Origin: CAZPNX01 sp964518765
Lineage (GTDB): Bacteria; Edwardsbacteria; AC1; EtOH8
DNA length: 64,000 nucleotides
Reading direction: 5' to 3'
NCBI GenBank assembly: GCA_964518765.1
Contig: CAZFJC010000001.1
Location: forward strand, 62,001-126,000
Numbering within the stretch: the first letter of the stretch is position 1; each line of letters opens with the position of its first letter. Below the pieces are notes generated by a model. The model worked only from the letters and a program-made list of their open reading frames with translations, had not been told where the DNA came from and did no database searches. Below, in pieces: positions 1-7,305 of the stretch. The position numbers and the translations under genes were made by a program.

Positions 1-46
1 GCACTATCTGCCTTTGATCTTTAAACACTGATTCGAGGGAATCCTT

Positions 47-1243
47 ATGAGCCTGACGAAGGTAGACCGGATCCTGGTTTCCCTAAAGAGGCTTAAGGCC
101 AACATGAAGGGTCGGGACTTCCTGCTGACGTGGGAGCAAAGCATCGATGAGATCAAGGCCGTGGCCCTGGTGGCCGAAGCGATGCAGGATCTGCACCGGC
201 AGGGGCGGAGCCTGAGGATTTTCGACTCCGGCCTGGCCATCTCCATCTTCCGGGACAAGTCAACCCGTACCCGTTTCTCCTTCGCCTCGGCCGCCAATCT
301 GTTAGGGCTGTCGGTGGCCGACCTGGACGAGGAGAAGTCGCAGATCGCTCACGGAGAGACGGTGCGGGAGACGGCCAACATGATCTCGTTTCTCACCGAG
401 ACCATCGGCATCCGTGATGACATGTTCCTGGGCGAGGGCAACAGGTACATGAGAGAGGTGGGGGAGGCGGTGACCGAGGGCCATGAAAACGGGGTGCTGC
501 ACCAGCGGCCCAATATCATCAATCTTCAGTGCGACATCGACCACCCCACCCAGAGCATGGCCGATTTGCTGATGCTCCAGGACCACTTCGGCGGCTTCGA
601 AAAAATGAGGGGGAGGAAGATCGCCATGACCTGGGCTTACTCCCCCAGCTACGGCAAGCCGCTCTCGGTGCCCCAGGGCATCATCGGCCTGATGACCCGG
701 TTCGGCATGGAGGTGGTGCTGGCGCATCCCCCAGGCTACGGTCTGTTGCCGGATGTTCTTGAAGTGGCCAGGAGAAACGCTGCCGCCTGCCGAGGCCAGT
801 TTCAAGTGGTCGACTCCATGGAGGAAGCCTTCAAGGACGCCGACGTGGTATATCCCAAGTCCTGGGCGCCATACAAGGTAATGGAGCGCCGCACCGAGCT
901 GCTGAAGAGCAACGACCGCCCGGGGCTGGCCGAATTGGAGAAGGAGTGTCTGGCCAACAACGCCAAATACACCCTTTGGGAGTGCGACGCCCGTAAGATG
1001 GCGCTGACACGCGGCGGAAAGGCCCTCTACATGCACTGCCTGCCGGCCGACATCAGTGGGGTCTCATGTAAGCAGGGAGAGGTCTCGGCCGAGGTGTTCG
1101 ATAAATACCGGCTGCTGACGTACCGCCAGGCCGGATTTAAACCATTCGTCATCGCGGCCATGATATTTATAGCCAAGTTCGACAATCCGGCAAAGGCCCT
1201 GGCAAGGATAGTGAAATCAAAAAGACAGAGGTTGAAAGCTTGA
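47..1243 (+). CDS. ygeW: Knotted carbamoyltransferase YgeW
   Basis: A 398-residue member of the aspartate/ornithine carbamoyltransferase superfamily, the length expected for YgeW. The carbamoyl-phosphate motif STRTR is at about residues 72-76, the HPTQ signature at about 166-169 and HCLP at about 330-333. An inserted EKSQIAHGET loop is typical of the knotted subgroup. YgeW proteins sit in purine/selenium-dependent hydroxylase clusters; their physiological substrate is unsettled. The start follows a GAGGGA ribosome-binding site. The neighbouring PLP enzyme, MocA-like protein and XdhC support a role in oxidative purine or related nitrogen-heterocycle catabolism, with upstream members of the cluster probably lying outside the window. 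The family call is confident; the substrate is not known. Confidence 0.93.
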   Translation: MSLTKVDRILVSLKRLKANMKGRDFLLTWEQSIDEIKAVALVAEAMQDLHRQGRSLRIFDSGLAISIFRDKSTRTRFSFASAANLLGLSVADLDEEKSQIAHGETVRETANMISFLTETIGIRDDMFLGEGNRYMREVGEAVTEGHENGVLHQRPNIINLQCDIDHPTQSMADLLMLQDHFGGFEKMRGRKIAMTWAYSPSYGKPLSVPQGIIGLMTRFGMEVVLAHPPGYGLLPDVLEVARRNAAACRGQFQVVDSMEEAFKDADVVYPKSWAPYKVMERRTELLKSNDRPGLAELEKECLANNAKYTLWECDARKMALTRGGKALYMHCLPADISGVSCKQGEVSAEVFDKYRLLTYRQAGFKPFVIAAMIFIAKFDNPAKALARIVKSKRQRLKA

Positions 1244-1327
1244 CCTGTTACATGCTGCAGATAGATCGCTCAGCAAAAGAATAAATTGACTATCATATTA
1301 ATTCAGAAAAACGGAAAACCCACCCTG

Positions 1328-1510
1328 GCCGGCGGTGTTCGGTCAATCCGATGCACGCCGGCAAAGGGGTCCGGGGGCGCCGAGCGACTGGGGGAGGGGC
1401 CGAAAGCGGAAGCGAAGGCTATTCCCAGCCCAAACCTTGCACCAACTGATGATGATTAATGCCGTAAAACCTGATTATTGTATTGAGCCCTGCGCCCCCG
1501 GCCTGAGCCT
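1328..1510 (+). ncRNA. Candidate structured RNA (leader or riboswitch-like)
   Basis: The helices seen by eye are GCCGGC paired with GCCGGC (1328-1333 with 1357-1362, extended by GTG/CAC after a bulged G), CCGGGGGCGC with GCGCCCCCGG (1371-1380 with 1492-1501), and CTGGG with CCCAG (1388-1392 with 1424-1428). The core at 1388-1419 resembles 4594-4621, downstream of xdhC. Placement between two genes of one pathway and immediately before a terminator suggests transcription attenuation. Neither expression nor a ligand can be inferred from sequence. Confidence 0.35.
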
Positions 1511-1536
1511 GCCGAAGTGTGCCTCTTCGGCCTTTT
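1511..1536 (+). terminator. Intrinsic terminator/attenuator before the PLP-enzyme gene
   Basis: GCCGAAG (1511-1517) pairs perfectly with CTTCGGC (1525-1531) around a seven-base loop, followed by CTTTT. It ends either ygeW transcription or the RNA-like leader upstream of the PLP-enzyme gene. Confidence 0.6.
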
Positions 1537-1605
1537 GAGGGCAGTCAGAAACGGCAGATAGCTTTACCCGAAAAGGCAGGATGGTCTAGAAAAAAAGGAG
1601 CATAG

Positions 1606-3063
1606 ATGTCCCGCATCATTAAGACCATGAACCATGAAGTGATAAAGCGCACCGCCCGACGTTGCCGGGAACGCAACATCATCATTCCTACCTTCGCCCA
1701 AATGAGGGACCCGACGCTGATACCCAACGCCATCAGGACGAAGCTGAAGGGGGTAGGGCTGTGGGATGTCAATCCTCTCAACCTCTTCCGCATCACCTGG
1801 AAGAACGACGTCGGCACCGGACTGTTCGGCGGCGTAAACTATTTGGAGGTGCCCCGAGAGCTGACCGGAATCCGGGCTCGAGTGATCGGCTTGGTGGGCA
1901 AGTACTTCCCCACCGGAGCGCACAAGGTGGGCGCGGCCTTTGGCTGCCTGGTGCCCAGGCTGGTGAGTGGCGAGTTCGACCCCACCGTTCACAAGGCGGT
2001 GTGGCCGTCCACTGGAAATTACTGCCGCGGCGGGGCGTTCGACTGCGCCCTGTTGAACTGCACGGCCGTGGCCATCCTGCCTGAGGAGATGTCTCAGGAG
2101 AGGTTCGACTGGCTTCGCCAAATAGGCGCCGAGGTCATCGCCACCCCGGGCTGCGAATCCAACGTCAAGGAGATCTACGACAAGTGCCACGAGCTGCGGA
2201 CCGATCCGCGCCACGTGATCTTCAACCAGTTCGACGAATTCGGCAATCCCATCTGGCACTACCATGTCACCGGACCAGCCATCCAGGAGGTGTTCGAGGG
2301 GATGAAGGACGATAAGCTGCGGGCCGCGGCCTACATCTCTGCCACGGGATCGGCCGGGACCATCGCTGCCGGCGACTACCTGAGAAAGCTGCATCCGCAT
2401 ATTAGGGTGGTAGCCACCGAGGCCCTACAGTGCCCCACCCTTTTCCTCAACGGATTCGGCGGCCACCGTATCGAAGGGATCGGCGATAAGCACGTGCCCT
2501 GGGTGCACAACGTTCGCAACACCGACGCCGTGGCCGCCATCGACGACGAGGACTGCATGAGGGTTCTCAGGCTCTTCAATGAGCCGGCGGGACGTGAATA
2601 TATCAGGTCTTTGGGGATATCCGAGGACGCCGCCACAAAAGTGCCGCTGCTGGGGATCTCGTCGATATGCAACCTGCTGTCCGCCATCAAGGCCGCTAGG
2701 TACTACGAGCTAAACGAGCGGGATGTGATCTTCACCGTATTTACCGATTCCATGGAGCTGTACCAGTCGCGGATACAAGAGCAGAAGGAGATAAAGGGCG
2801 ACTACGATAGGATGCAGGCGGCCCGCGACTATGAGGGGGCAATAGCCCACCTGCGCGACGACTGGTTCCGCGAGCTTAACTACCGGGAGCGGAAACAGAT
2901 CCACAACCTTAAATATTACACCTGGGTGGAGCAGCAGGGCAAGACCTACGAGGAGATATTGGCGCAATGGGATCCCGAATACTGGAGGCAGATATTCGAG
3001 GACGAGGTGGGATATTTCGATCGGTTGATCAAGGAATTCAACACCCAGGTGGGCCTCGAGTAA
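1606..3063 (+). CDS. PLP-dependent lyase/synthase-like enzyme of the ygeW cluster
   Basis: A 485-residue fold-type II PLP enzyme (tryptophan synthase beta/cysteine synthase relatives). The motif TGAHKVGAA, with Lys at about residue 107, resembles the TrpB-type Schiff-base lysine site, and a Gly-rich phosphate-binding stretch SATGSAGTIAAG is near residues 245-256. It is about 90 residues longer than YgeX (diaminopropionate ammonia-lyase), the PLP enzyme of the E. coli cluster, and is not obviously that enzyme. The extra C-terminal region is charged and helix-like. An AAAGGAG ribosome-binding site precedes the ATG. Neighbouring ygeW suggests the two act on one pathway, for instance cleavage of an amino-acid-like intermediate. 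The reaction is unknown. Confidence 0.8.
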   Translation: MSRIIKTMNHEVIKRTARRCRERNIIIPTFAQMRDPTLIPNAIRTKLKGVGLWDVNPLNLFRITWKNDVGTGLFGGVNYLEVPRELTGIRARVIGLVGKYFPTGAHKVGAAFGCLVPRLVSGEFDPTVHKAVWPSTGNYCRGGAFDCALLNCTAVAILPEEMSQERFDWLRQIGAEVIATPGCESNVKEIYDKCHELRTDPRHVIFNQFDEFGNPIWHYHVTGPAIQEVFEGMKDDKLRAAAYISATGSAGTIAAGDYLRKLHPHIRVVATEALQCPTLFLNGFGGHRIEGIGDKHVPWVHNVRNTDAVAAIDDEDCMRVLRLFNEPAGREYIRSLGISEDAATKVPLLGISSICNLLSAIKAARYYELNERDVIFTVFTDSMELYQSRIQEQKEIKGDYDRMQAARDYEGAIAHLRDDWFRELNYRERKQIHNLKYYTWVEQQGKTYEEILAQWDPEYWRQIFEDEVGYFDRLIKEFNTQVGLE

Positions 3064-3108
3064 AACTAGCTGCCTTCCTTGCCTCAAGGCGGTGGATAGG
3101 ATAAAGTC

Positions 3109-3717
3109 ATGGCGAAGAAACTCGCGGCCGTCATCCTGGCAGCGGGAAAGGGGAGAAGGATAGGGCATCCCAAGTTATTCCTGGAGCTGGGCGGGGTGCC
3201 CTTCTGGAGACTGATATCTGGAAGGCTGAGGAAAGCCGGTATAAGGGATATGGTGGTGGTCGTCAGAAGGTCTCAAAAGGGCTCGGTTGATAAAGATAAA
3301 GAAAGGCTGGTGAGGGTAGCAGTCAACAGGAATCCGTCCTGGGGCATGTTCTCGTCAATCCAATGCGGCCTGCGGGCGATGAAAGGGTTTGACGGGTATC
3401 TTCTATGCCCGGTTGACCATCCCGGCGTCAAGGTGCGGACCTATGAGAAACTCCACCAGGGTTTTCAAAAAAATCCAGAGGCCGTGGCCAGGCCGATTTT
3501 CCAGGGGAAAAGGGGTCACCCCATCGTCATTCCGAAAAATTTGGCCGACCGCCTGCTTAACAGCAATCCCAGCAACAGATTGGACTATTTGATCCAGAGA
3601 ATGGGATGGCCACTGATCGATATTAAGGTAAAAGATAAATATATAATATTCAACATCAATACATATAAAGAGTTAGAAATTGCAGGAAAACATCTTAGAT
3701 CTATTATATGCCGCTAA
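3109..3717 (+). CDS. mocA: MocA-like molybdenum cofactor nucleotidyltransferase
   Basis: A 202-residue NTP transferase of the MobA/MocA group. The N-terminal signature LAAGKGRRIGHPK (residues about 11-23) is the nucleotide-binding loop, and LLCPVDHPGV near residue 100 carries the metal-binding Asp. MocA cytidylates molybdopterin for xanthine-dehydrogenase-type enzymes. The adjoining xdhC, which overlaps its 3' end by 38 bases, strongly supports that role over GTP-dependent MobA. The last third of the gene is AT-richer than its neighbours. The hydroxylase itself is not in the window. Confidence 0.85.
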   Translation: MAKKLAAVILAAGKGRRIGHPKLFLELGGVPFWRLISGRLRKAGIRDMVVVVRRSQKGSVDKDKERLVRVAVNRNPSWGMFSSIQCGLRAMKGFDGYLLCPVDHPGVKVRTYEKLHQGFQKNPEAVARPIFQGKRGHPIVIPKNLADRLLNSNPSNRLDYLIQRMGWPLIDIKVKDKYIIFNINTYKELEIAGKHLRSIICR

Positions 3718-4486
3718 AAGGGATAACAGGAAGCTTTGGTTGGTGACCGTGATTTCCACCCAGGGCTCGACCCCGGGAAAGCCAGGGATGAAAATGGTGG
3801 TATATCCGGACGGAACCACGGCCGGGACCATAGGCGGCGGCCAGGTGGAGAGGGAGGTCATCGCCGAGGTGATGGAAAAACGTTATCCGGTACTGACGAA
3901 ACGCCAATATCAGATGGGCGGGGACTTCGGAGAAAAAGGCGGCATGGCCTGTGGCGGAGCCCAGGAGTTGATCATCGAGCCGTTGGGGACGGCCACCCCC
4001 CTCTACATCATAGGGGCCGGGCATTGCGCCGTGGAGCTCTCGGCCCTGGCCGGCCGTTGCGGTTTTGCGGTGACGGTGATCGACGATCGTCCGGAGTGGG
4101 CCAACAGGGAAAAACATCCGCAGGCCCATACTTCCATCTGCCAGGGATACTCGGACCTGGAAAAGCACATTGCATTCTCGGAAGATGCTTTCATTGTCAT
4201 CATGACCCACCAGCATCTTCATGACGAGGAAGCGCTCAGGTACTGCATCCGCAGGAAGTGGCGCTATCTGGGCATGATCGGCAGCCGACGCAAGGTCGGA
4301 CTTCTCTTCGACAAGCTGGCCGCGGAGGGAGTGGAACCCTCTGTTCTGGGCCGTGTCCGCGCTCCCATAGGTTTGGACATCGGATCGGAGACGCCGGCCG
4401 AGATAGCGGTTAGCATCGCCGCTCAGCTGATCGAGGTGAGAAACGGCAGAAAGGGATATGCGGCGGCCAGGTCTGAGGCGTCTTGA
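3680..4486 (+). CDS. xdhC: XdhC/CoxI family molybdenum-enzyme maturation factor
   Basis: A 268-residue protein with the XdhC/CoxI N-terminal domain (TVISTQGSTPGKPG; GTIGGGQVE near residues 50-60) and a C-terminal Rossmann domain (YIIGAGHCAVEL near residue 108). XdhC proteins bind sulfurated molybdenum cofactor and insert it into xanthine-dehydrogenase-like hydroxylases. Translation most likely begins at TTG 3680, inside the 3' end of the mocA-like gene, because family homology begins within the first residues; the next ATG would remove the conserved QGSTP motif. With mocA and ygeW it marks a molybdenum-hydroxylase locus, possibly of the selenium-dependent type; no selenium gene is visible here. 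Confidence 0.9.
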   Translation: MQENILDLLYAAKRDNRKLWLVTVISTQGSTPGKPGMKMVVYPDGTTAGTIGGGQVEREVIAEVMEKRYPVLTKRQYQMGGDFGEKGGMACGGAQELIIEPLGTATPLYIIGAGHCAVELSALAGRCGFAVTVIDDRPEWANREKHPQAHTSICQGYSDLEKHIAFSEDAFIVIMTHQHLHDEEALRYCIRRKWRYLGMIGSRRKVGLLFDKLAAEGVEPSVLGRVRAPIGLDIGSETPAEIAVSIAAQLIEVRNGRKGYAAARSEAS

Positions 4487-4675
4487 AAAAGCTCATTCTC
4501 GACAATCGATGAAAATGGTCATTGCCGGCGTTTGCTACCAGAAAGCTCCAGGTCCCTGCCGTCGGGCCGAGCCAACCGGGGTTTATCGGTGGGCTGGGGA
4601 GGGGCTGACAGCGCTGAAGGCGCGGCCGGCCCGGTATGATTCGATATCATCTCGAGGCCGATAGGTTTAGCTGGC
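4487..4675 (+). other. Intergenic region with candidate second RNA element
   Basis: No protein gene is evident. CGGGCCG-A-GCC (4563-4573, one bulged A) is complementary to GGCCGGCCCG (4624-4633), enclosing about 50 bases. Inside lies 4594-4621, which matches the core of the 1388-1419 element at about 24 of 28 positions after gaps, plus a small ACCG/CGGT hairpin at 4575-4590. It lies between xdhC and mutL and could be the 3' end of the first operon or the leader of the second. Confidence 0.35.
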
Positions 4676-6385
4676 ATGACTATTATTGAACTTCCCCAAG
4701 AGGTTGTAGACAAGATCGCCGCCGGCGAAGTGGTGGAAAGGCCCTCCTCCGTGGTCAAGGAGCTGGTGGAGAACAGCCTGGACGCAGGTGCCACGCTCAT
4801 CGAGGTGGAGGTGCGGAATGGCGGCCTGGACCTTATCCGAGTTTCCGATGACGGCCGGGGCATGCCCCGTGAGGACCTCAGGCTGTCGGTAAAGCCCCAT
4901 GCCACCAGCAAGATAAAAAGCTACGAGGATATACTGGAGGCGCACAGCTACGGCTTCAGAGGCGAAGCCTTGCCCAGCATCGCCTCGGTATCCAGACTGC
5001 GCATTACTTCTCGGGCCGCCGGTTATGAAACTGGATGGGAATTGGTCTGTGGTGCCGGCGAGGGACCAAAGGAAAGGGAGGCCGCGGCCGCCACCGGCAC
5101 TTCGGTCGAAGCGGAAGCTCTCTTCGCCAACGTCCCGGCCAGAAGGAAATTCCTGCGTTCGCCCATGACCGAAGGCCGGCGTTGCCTGGAGGAGGTATTC
5201 CATCAGGCCCTAGCCAATCCCGGGGTTGCCTTCCGCTTCATAAACGAGGGCCGGACGACATTGGAGCTGCCTACGGCCGAGCAAGCGGAACGTTGGCGCC
5301 AAGCTTTGGGCAGCGAACTTTTCTTTTCCCTGGTTCCTCTGGAGTCGCGCTCCGGCGACCTGGCGCTGGCCGGGTTGGCCTCCAAGTCCGGAAACCTATG
5401 GCCTAGGCGCCGGGAGCAGCATTTATACGTCAACGGCCGCCGGGTGGTGCACCGGCTGGTGACCTCAGCCGTCTACCAGGCATATGGCCCAGCCTTGGAG
5501 GGGCGGCACCCGGCCTTCCTGCTCTTTTTAACCATGCCGACGCGGTTAGTGGATGTAAACGTTCATCCGGCTAAGCGAGAAGTGCGATTCCGCGATGACG
5601 AATTGGTCTTCCGTTTCGTCCGATCGTCGCTGGAGAGAACCTTGTTCGGAAAGAACGAAGGACCTGGGGTAGGCGCTTCGCCCTTCCCCAGGCTGACGGA
5701 TGGCCAGCTTCCCGACAACAAGGCCCGGCCTCTGGGGGCGGTGGCCGAAAAACAAACGGTCTTTGACCTAAACGAGGCCGGCTCCCGGCGCCCCGATCCC
5801 AAGATAAATCTGGCTGCATCACCGCCGGTCGCCCAATGCTGGCAGCTTCACAGCCGCTACATCCTGGCCCCTATAAAAAACGGGATGATCCTGGTAGACC
5901 AGCATGCCGCTCACGAGCGCATCCTCTACGAGGAGCTGATGGGCAGGTCGGGAGGGGTCAGTCCCCAGCAGTTGATGTTCCCGGCCACGGTGGAGCTGAC
6001 GGCGGCCGAGATGATGGTATTCACCGAACACCAAGAGATCTTTGCCACCCTGGGCTTCGAGCTTAAGAAATTCGGGGGACGAACCATCGTCATCGAGGGT
6101 CTGCCATCAGCCACCGCCGAGGCCGACGCCGAAACCGTGGTGCGAGGCATACTGGGTGACTTGGGCGACAATCGGCAGGCGGTCTCCGACCCACGGGAGA
6201 GGGTGGCCCGTTCCTTCGCCTGTCATGCGGCCGTCAAAGCCGGCCAACCGCTTTCCCAGGAGGAGATGAACCGGCTGATAGACAGGTTGTTTGCCACCTC
6301 CAGCCCCTACCTCGATCCGCACGGGCGGCCGGCGGTTATCAAACTAACGCTCGAGGATCTGGAGAGGAGGTTCGGCCGGGTATGA
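4676..6385 (+). CDS. mutL: DNA mismatch repair protein MutL
   Basis: A 569-residue MutL. The GHKL ATPase motifs are present in order: ENSLDAGA (near 33-40), SDDGRGM (near 58-64), ATSKI and GFRGEALPSI (near 94-104). The C-terminal domain carries the endonuclease motif DQHAAHERILYE, so this is a nicking-type MutL as in bacteria lacking MutH. One oddity: the usual CPHGRP metal-binding motif reads DPHGRP, so the conserved Cys is Asp. The ATG overlaps nothing upstream; the gene shares an ATGA overlap with miaA. mutS is not in the window. Confidence 0.97.
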   Translation: MTIIELPQEVVDKIAAGEVVERPSSVVKELVENSLDAGATLIEVEVRNGGLDLIRVSDDGRGMPREDLRLSVKPHATSKIKSYEDILEAHSYGFRGEALPSIASVSRLRITSRAAGYETGWELVCGAGEGPKEREAAAATGTSVEAEALFANVPARRKFLRSPMTEGRRCLEEVFHQALANPGVAFRFINEGRTTLELPTAEQAERWRQALGSELFFSLVPLESRSGDLALAGLASKSGNLWPRRREQHLYVNGRRVVHRLVTSAVYQAYGPALEGRHPAFLLFLTMPTRLVDVNVHPAKREVRFRDDELVFRFVRSSLERTLFGKNEGPGVGASPFPRLTDGQLPDNKARPLGAVAEKQTVFDLNEAGSRRPDPKINLAASPPVAQCWQLHSRYILAPIKNGMILVDQHAAHERILYEELMGRSGGVSPQQLMFPATVELTAAEMMVFTEHQEIFATLGFELKKFGGRTIVIEGLPSATAEADAETVVRGILGDLGDNRQAVSDPRERVARSFACHAAVKAGQPLSQEEMNRLIDRLFATSSPYLDPHGRPAVIKLTLEDLERRFGRV

Positions 6386-7305
6386 GCAAGAGGCCGTCGG
6401 TCTTGGTGCTGGCCGGCCCAACGGCGGTGGGGAAAACAGCCCTGGCCTTAGAGCTTTGCCGAAAAATGGGGGCGGATATCATCTCGGCCGATTCACGGCA
6501 GATATATCGGCATCTCGACATCGGGACCGCCAAGCCCACAGCTGAGGAGCAACGTCAGGCCAGGCATCATCTGATAGACATCCTGGAACCGGGCCAAAGC
6601 TACAGCGCCGGCAGATACGCCCAAGACGCTAGGGCAGCCATGTCCCGTCTGGATACTGAGGGAAGACGGTTTATCGTCACCGGGGGATCCGGCCTTTACA
6701 TCCGGGCACTGATCGAAGGATTCTCCGAGATCCCTCCGGTGGATCCCGATATCAGCCAAAGGTTGCGCCTAGAGGCTGATGGGAACGGCAGCGAACCTCT
6801 ATACCGAAGGCTGATGAAGGAGGATGAGACCACCGCCCGACGTCTAAAGCCAGCCGATAAATCCAGGATCGTCCGGGCCTTGGAGGTGCTGGAGGCCACC
6901 GGCCGTCCCATCAGCTATTGGCAGGGATTGCCCCGGGCCGGGGACGGAAGACGCTACCACCTGGTGATCCTCAGCCGGGAGCGCCGCCAGCTGTATCGGA
7001 TGATCGATGACAGGGCAGAGAGGATGATAGCCGACGGCCTTTTAGACGAAGTACGACGTCTGGAGGAACAGGGCTTCCGGCCGGCGATGGAGAGCATCAA
7101 GGCCGTGGGGTATCGGGAGGCCCTGCGGCATCTGGACGGGGAAATCAACCTACCGGCCATGGCCGAGGCCATAAAACGAAACAGCCGCCGCTTCGCCAAA
7201 CGCCAGTTGACCTGGTTCCGGGGAATGGCCGACGCCGAGTGGCTTGAGCTCACGGGGACGAAGGCGGCTCTAGCGCATCTGCTGCCACTCTGTCAGTGGG
7301 ACTAA
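6382..7305 (+). CDS. miaA: tRNA dimethylallyltransferase MiaA
   Basis: A 307-residue MiaA, which transfers dimethylallyl from DMAPP to A37 of tRNAs reading UNN codons. Visible motifs are the P-loop GPTAVGKT (residues 12-19), SADSRQIYRHLDIGTAKP (near 36-53), the DxTGxGGSGLY-like region VTGGSGLYIRAL, and KRNSRRFAKRQLTWFR near the C-terminus. The start ATG overlaps the mutL stop (ATGA), an arrangement common for mutL-miaA pairs and a sign of translational coupling. Full length for the family. Confidence 0.97.
   Translation: MSKRPSVLVLAGPTAVGKTALALELCRKMGADIISADSRQIYRHLDIGTAKPTAEEQRQARHHLIDILEPGQSYSAGRYAQDARAAMSRLDTEGRRFIVTGGSGLYIRALIEGFSEIPPVDPDISQRLRLEADGNGSEPLYRRLMKEDETTARRLKPADKSRIVRALEVLEATGRPISYWQGLPRAGDGRRYHLVILSRERRQLYRMIDDRAERMIADGLLDEVRRLEEQGFRPAMESIKAVGYREALRHLDGEINLPAMAEAIKRNSRRFAKRQLTWFRGMADAEWLELTGTKAALAHLLPLCQWD

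Larger units (their letters stand above)
1244..1605 (+). other. 362-base intergenic region with RNA-like folding
   Basis: No convincing protein gene is present. The segment holds a bulged hairpin at 1328-1362, a perfect ten-base-pair long-range complement between 1371-1380 and 1492-1501, an internal G-rich hairpin at 1388-1428 and a terminator-like hairpin at 1511-1536. The PLP-enzyme gene follows 70 bases later. This is compatible with a structured leader or small RNA. The class is not recognised. Confidence 0.45.

Noticed and set aside
302..1036. Long minus-strand open frame opposite ygeW
   Set aside because: It is a mirror of a well-supported carbamoyltransferase gene in GC-rich DNA and has no family motifs.
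1388..1428. SRP RNA or tRNA-Sec in the ygeW spacer
   Set aside because: The conserved SRP loop and the long tRNA-Sec acceptor/T helix are absent.
1450..1480. CTGATGA followed by GTAA as a hammerhead ribozyme
   Set aside because: No stem II complement and no GAAA in the required position.
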